Assembly: GCA_023128035.1 (NCBI GenBank)
Contig: JAGMES010000040.1
Coordinates: forward strand, 1-32,484
Direction of reading: 5' to 3'
Length of the DNA: 32,484 nt
Origin: Halanaerobiales bacterium
GTDB lineage: Bacteria; Bacillota_F; Halanaerobiia; DY22613
The position numbers and the translations under genes were made by a program. Under the pieces are notes generated by a model, which saw nothing but the letters and a program-made list of their open reading frames with translations, made no database searches and was not told where the DNA came from. Each line of letters begins with the position of its first letter. Position 1 is the first letter of the stretch. Shown piece by piece: positions 30,878 to 32,484 of this stretch.

Positions 30878-30906
30878 ATAATATATCTTAATTCTATTTT
30901 TGTCAA
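30878..30906 (-). promoter_or_regulatory. Promoter, TTGACA-17-TATTAT
   Basis: Minus strand TTGACA at 30906-30901, a 17-base spacer and TATTAT at 30883-30878 (5 of 6). It starts 3 bases after the stop of the 27-residue membrane peptide gene. Predicted start near 30871. It drives the pseudoknot RNA and, by readthrough, the replication and recombination genes. Confidence 0.75.
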
Positions 30907-30908
30907 TA

Positions 30909-30992
30909 CTAAATTGAAATTAAATAACTTAATATTGATAATGCTATTAAAAACAAAATTAATGCCGCGAATTGATCCGCTCTATCTTTCAT
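30909..30992 (-). CDS. 27-residue membrane peptide
   Basis: The ATG overlaps the upstream stop (ATGA) and follows AAAGGTGTTAGT. The product (MKDRADQFAALILFLIALSI and then LSYLISI) has a short charged N-terminus and one membrane span over residues about 8-27. The exact stop-start overlap supports translation. Small single-span peptides at the end of early operons occur in many phages; function unknown. Confidence 0.58.
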   Translation of the reverse strand: MKDRADQFAALILFLIALSILSYLISI

Positions 30993-31246
30993 ACTAACAC
31001 CTTTACCTTTCTTACATAATCATCAATATATTTGCCATTTTCTTTATCTGATACTGTGATTTCGTTATATAATACATGTATGTCTCCTCTAAATATACAA
31101 CAATTTTCTTCTGTTGTTTTTCCATTTTCTCTTAATGGCGTTATATGATGTAAAGTTAACTTATACTTTTTAGTTGGTTTATAACCAAATATATCTATTT
31201 TGCCATATTGGAGTATTAGATGTGCTTTAAGTGTTTTATTTTTCAT
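30989..31246 (-). CDS. Small HNH-like (His-Me finger) protein
   Basis: 85 residues. The centre reads LTLHHITPLRENGKTTEENC and continues CIFRGDIHVLYNEI, which is the pattern of small HNH proteins (HH-I, G-K-T-x-EN and a final His). The zinc-binding cysteines are incomplete, so it may be a degenerate or minimal member. The start overlaps the previous gene by 11 bases. Activity not shown. Confidence 0.58.
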   Translation of the reverse strand: MKNKTLKAHLILQYGKIDIFGYKPTKKYKLTLHHITPLRENGKTTEENCCIFRGDIHVLYNEITVSDKENGKYIDDYVRKVKVLV

Positions 31247-31457
31247 CTTCTATTTTTTCTACTAGTTCTGCTTTGATTAGGTCGTATAATAAGTCGTCTA
31301 TATCGCTTAACATAGGTGTAGTAGTAGCAATAGATATTTTACCATTAAAAACACTAATTTCATACATTATGCTATTAATAGTGTTTACCCAATGAAACCT
31401 AACATCTTCAAACCCAAACTTTTTTAATTCTTTAAAATCTCCTATGTATTTAAGCAT
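31236..31457 (-). CDS. Hypothetical early protein (73 aa)
   Basis: Starts at the ATG at 31457 (MLKYIGDFKELKKFGFEDVR) or a GTG 9 bases upstream; it overlaps both neighbours. The central strands (NSIMYEISVFNGKISIATTT) and acidic helix at the end (DIDDLLYDLIKAELVEKI) suggest a compact alpha/beta protein. No family recognised; part of the early operon. Confidence 0.65.
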   Translation of the reverse strand: MLKYIGDFKELKKFGFEDVRFHWVNTINSIMYEISVFNGKISIATTTPMLSDIDDLLYDLIKAELVEKIEDEK

Positions 31458-31653
31458 CTTTATCACTTTCTATATTACGTTTTTGAAATTCCCATACATA
31501 TACATTGTTCAGTATTATTTCATTACCTCGTTCATCTTGCATAAATACTTTATATTCCCAACCTGCTCCATCAGTAAAACCTATTTTAACTACGCTTTGC
31601 AATTCGCCTTTATAACCCCTGCATTTAAAATTTTCACTATACATACTATTCAC
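31450..31653 (-). CDS. Hypothetical early protein (67 aa)
   Basis: The frame begins with GTG at 31653 (GGAG just upstream) with an ATG 9 bases later as alternative. Small beta protein: GYKGELQSVVKIGFTDGAGW, VFMQDERGNEIILNNVYVWE. It overlaps the previous gene by 8 bases. No family recognised. Confidence 0.62.
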   Translation of the reverse strand: MNSMYSENFKCRGYKGELQSVVKIGFTDGAGWEYKVFMQDERGNEIILNNVYVWEFQKRNIESDKDA

Positions 31654-31897
31654 TATCTCCTTTTATTATTTGATCTATTTCTTTATAAAACTGTATAACT
31701 TTTATAGTATCTTCTACATTAACTTTTTTATATTTTTTTAAAATTTCTTCTATCTTATCTAACTTTTGTTTTAAAGGTTCAACTTCTACTTCTTGACAAT
31801 TTGAATAGCCTGCCGTGTGATAATAATAATCTCGTGGCGTTCTCTCTTGATTTATATAATCTCTTTCGTCGCATATTTCTTTTATTGTTTTTTCCAT
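31646..31897 (-). CDS. Hypothetical early protein (83 aa)
   Basis: ATG at 31897 overlaps the upstream TGA (TGATG). The N-terminal half is polar and Tyr-rich (TPRDYYYHTAGYSNCQE), the rest a Lys/Glu-rich helix (KQKLDKIEEILKKYKKVNV). No family recognised. Probably translated by coupling to the preceding gene. Confidence 0.68.
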   Translation of the reverse strand: MEKTIKEICDERDYINQERTPRDYYYHTAGYSNCQEVEVEPLKQKLDKIEEILKKYKKVNVEDTIKVIQFYKEIDQIIKGDSE

Positions 31898-32307
31898 CAC
31901 ACATCACTCCTTTCTATTATTTGTAAAATAGCACTAACAAAATCTTTACCTAACCAAGTTGAATGCATTTCTAATATTTCATCTTGTGTTTTTATTTTTT
32001 TCATAATTTCCTTTATCTCATCTAACTGCTTTTTATATGTATCTCGTTCTTGTTGTATAGTTAAAATAACTTTAGTTTTTCCATTTTCTTTTAAATCACG
32101 AGCATTAAAATTAAAACTTTGTCCTTGTATTTCTTTAGGTTCTGTGAACTCCACTTTGATACCTAAATATTCACCTGTGTTTTTTATAATAAAACCTTTG
32201 GTTCCATCTGGAAAGAAATTAAAATCTACTACAAACTTTATTAAATCTACACCTAGTCCCACTTCGAGTTTTCTATTTTCTTCTTTAAGTTCTGCTATGC
32301 TTTCCAT
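31897..32307 (-). CDS. Hypothetical early protein (136 aa)
   Basis: ATG at 32307 directly follows the stop of the edge gene. Residues about 15-75 are beta-rich (VVDFNFFPDGTKGFIIKNTG, GIKVEFTEPKEI), followed by a coiled coil (IQQERDTYKKQLDEIKEIMK) and an amphipathic end. No family recognised. First complete gene at the right end; it continues the early operon that begins near 2781 if the genome is circular. Confidence 0.7.
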   Translation of the reverse strand: MESIAELKEENRKLEVGLGVDLIKFVVDFNFFPDGTKGFIIKNTGEYLGIKVEFTEPKEIQGQSFNFNARDLKENGKTKVILTIQQERDTYKKQLDEIKEIMKKIKTQDEILEMHSTWLGKDFVSAILQIIERSDV

Positions 32308-32484
32308 TTACTCATCACTCTCCAATTTTAATTTCTTCATAAATTCATTATATTCTTCTTGTTGTTTTGCTAAAAATGTATTTTCTTTAATATACACATT
32401 TAATTCTTTTTCATTGTATTTTTGTTTTTTCTTTATTGCTTCTGTTTCTAAACATAACAACTCTTTAAGTTCATAATCATTTAT
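32308..32484 (-). CDS. C-terminal part of the edge-split early gene
   Basis: The frame is open from the right edge to a TAA at 32310-32308 and encodes 58 residues beginning INDYELKELLCLETEAIKKK. The same six residues INDYEL end the frame running off the left edge. Joined through the 17-base overlap, the two parts give one gene of about 256 residues from 612 to 32308. Lys/Glu-rich helical tail. Function unknown. Confidence 0.7.
   Translation of the reverse strand: MNDYELKELLCLETEAIKKKQKYNEKELNVYIKENTFLAKQQEEYNEFMKKLKLESDE
32467..32484. repeat. Terminal overlap with the start of the window
   Basis: Bases 32468-32484 (agttcataatcatttat) are identical to bases 2-18; the preceding base differs (a versus g) without changing the encoded residue. 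The reading frame is continuous through the overlap. The simplest reading is a circular assembly rather than a biological terminal repeat. Confidence 0.75.

Noticed and set aside
31817..32476. Long plus-strand frame of 219 codons
   Set aside because: It is antisense to two well-packed minus-strand genes, has no convincing ribosome-binding site, and its product is Ser/Phe/Ile/Leu-rich as expected from the complement of Lys/Glu-rich coding DNA.
1..32484. Lysogeny module or recoded stop codons
   Set aside because: No integrase, excisionase or CI-like repressor was recognised, and TGA, TAA and TAG all end genes at tight junctions, so neither temperate status nor an alternative code is supported.

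Overview
The window looks like the complete or near-complete genome of a small-genome tailed phage (siphovirus-type virion genes) of an AT-rich Bacillota host. Evidence: every convincing gene lies on the minus strand; ribosome-binding sites are strong (AGGAGG/GGAGGTG); the standard bacterial code is used (TAA, TAG and TGA all end genes); gene families are typical of phages of Firmicutes. The first and last 17 bases are identical, and the reading frame running off the left end continues in register at the right end. The molecule is therefore probably circular as assembled, about 32.47 kb, and one early gene is split by the window edges. I see no integrase, excisionase or CI-like repressor, so a virulent lifestyle is the simplest reading.

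Layout in the direction of transcription (right to left). 32484-30909: small early genes of unknown function, an HNH-like protein and a 27-residue membrane peptide. 30906-30764: a consensus promoter followed by a predicted pseudoknot RNA ending in a hairpin plus U-tract. 30736-25429: replication and recombination (initiator-like protein with internal iterons, ERF annealing protein, PD-(D/E)XK nuclease, SSB, NinB-like protein, two HNH proteins). 25443-25311: a second promoter, an 18-codon leader ORF and a terminator, upstream of RusA (25282-24854). 24842-20525: a five-gene glycan cassette (pyruvyl transferase-like, FrhB-like, three glycosyltransferase-type proteins). 20520-19726: an unknown protein, a 95-nt structured element and a zinc-peptidase-like protein. 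19708-13842: terminase, portal, MuF-type minor head protein, scaffold, major capsid. 13821-4372: connectors, tail tube, chaperones, tape measure, tail hub and appendage proteins. 4359-2837: lysis cassette (membrane protein, 31-residue Arg-rich peptide, XhlA-like, holin, M15 endolysin) closed by a terminator. 2781-1: a third early promoter driving an AbrB-like protein, a membrane-anchored 3D-domain protein and further small genes that continue across the circle junction into the right end.

How it works together (inference): early small genes and recombination/replication functions are expressed from at least four TTGACA-type promoters (near 2781, 25443, 27734 and 30906). Two of these are followed within about 100 nt by a terminator, suggesting attenuation or short phage RNAs. 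The glycan cassette sits between recombination and packaging genes and may modify the virion or the host surface. The most interesting items are the pseudoknot RNA (30764-30871), the promoter-leader-terminator unit (25311-25443), the 95-nt hairpin (20066-20160), the glycan cassette with a phage-like C-terminal extension on one glycosyltransferase, and the protamine-like 31-residue peptide (4001-4096).
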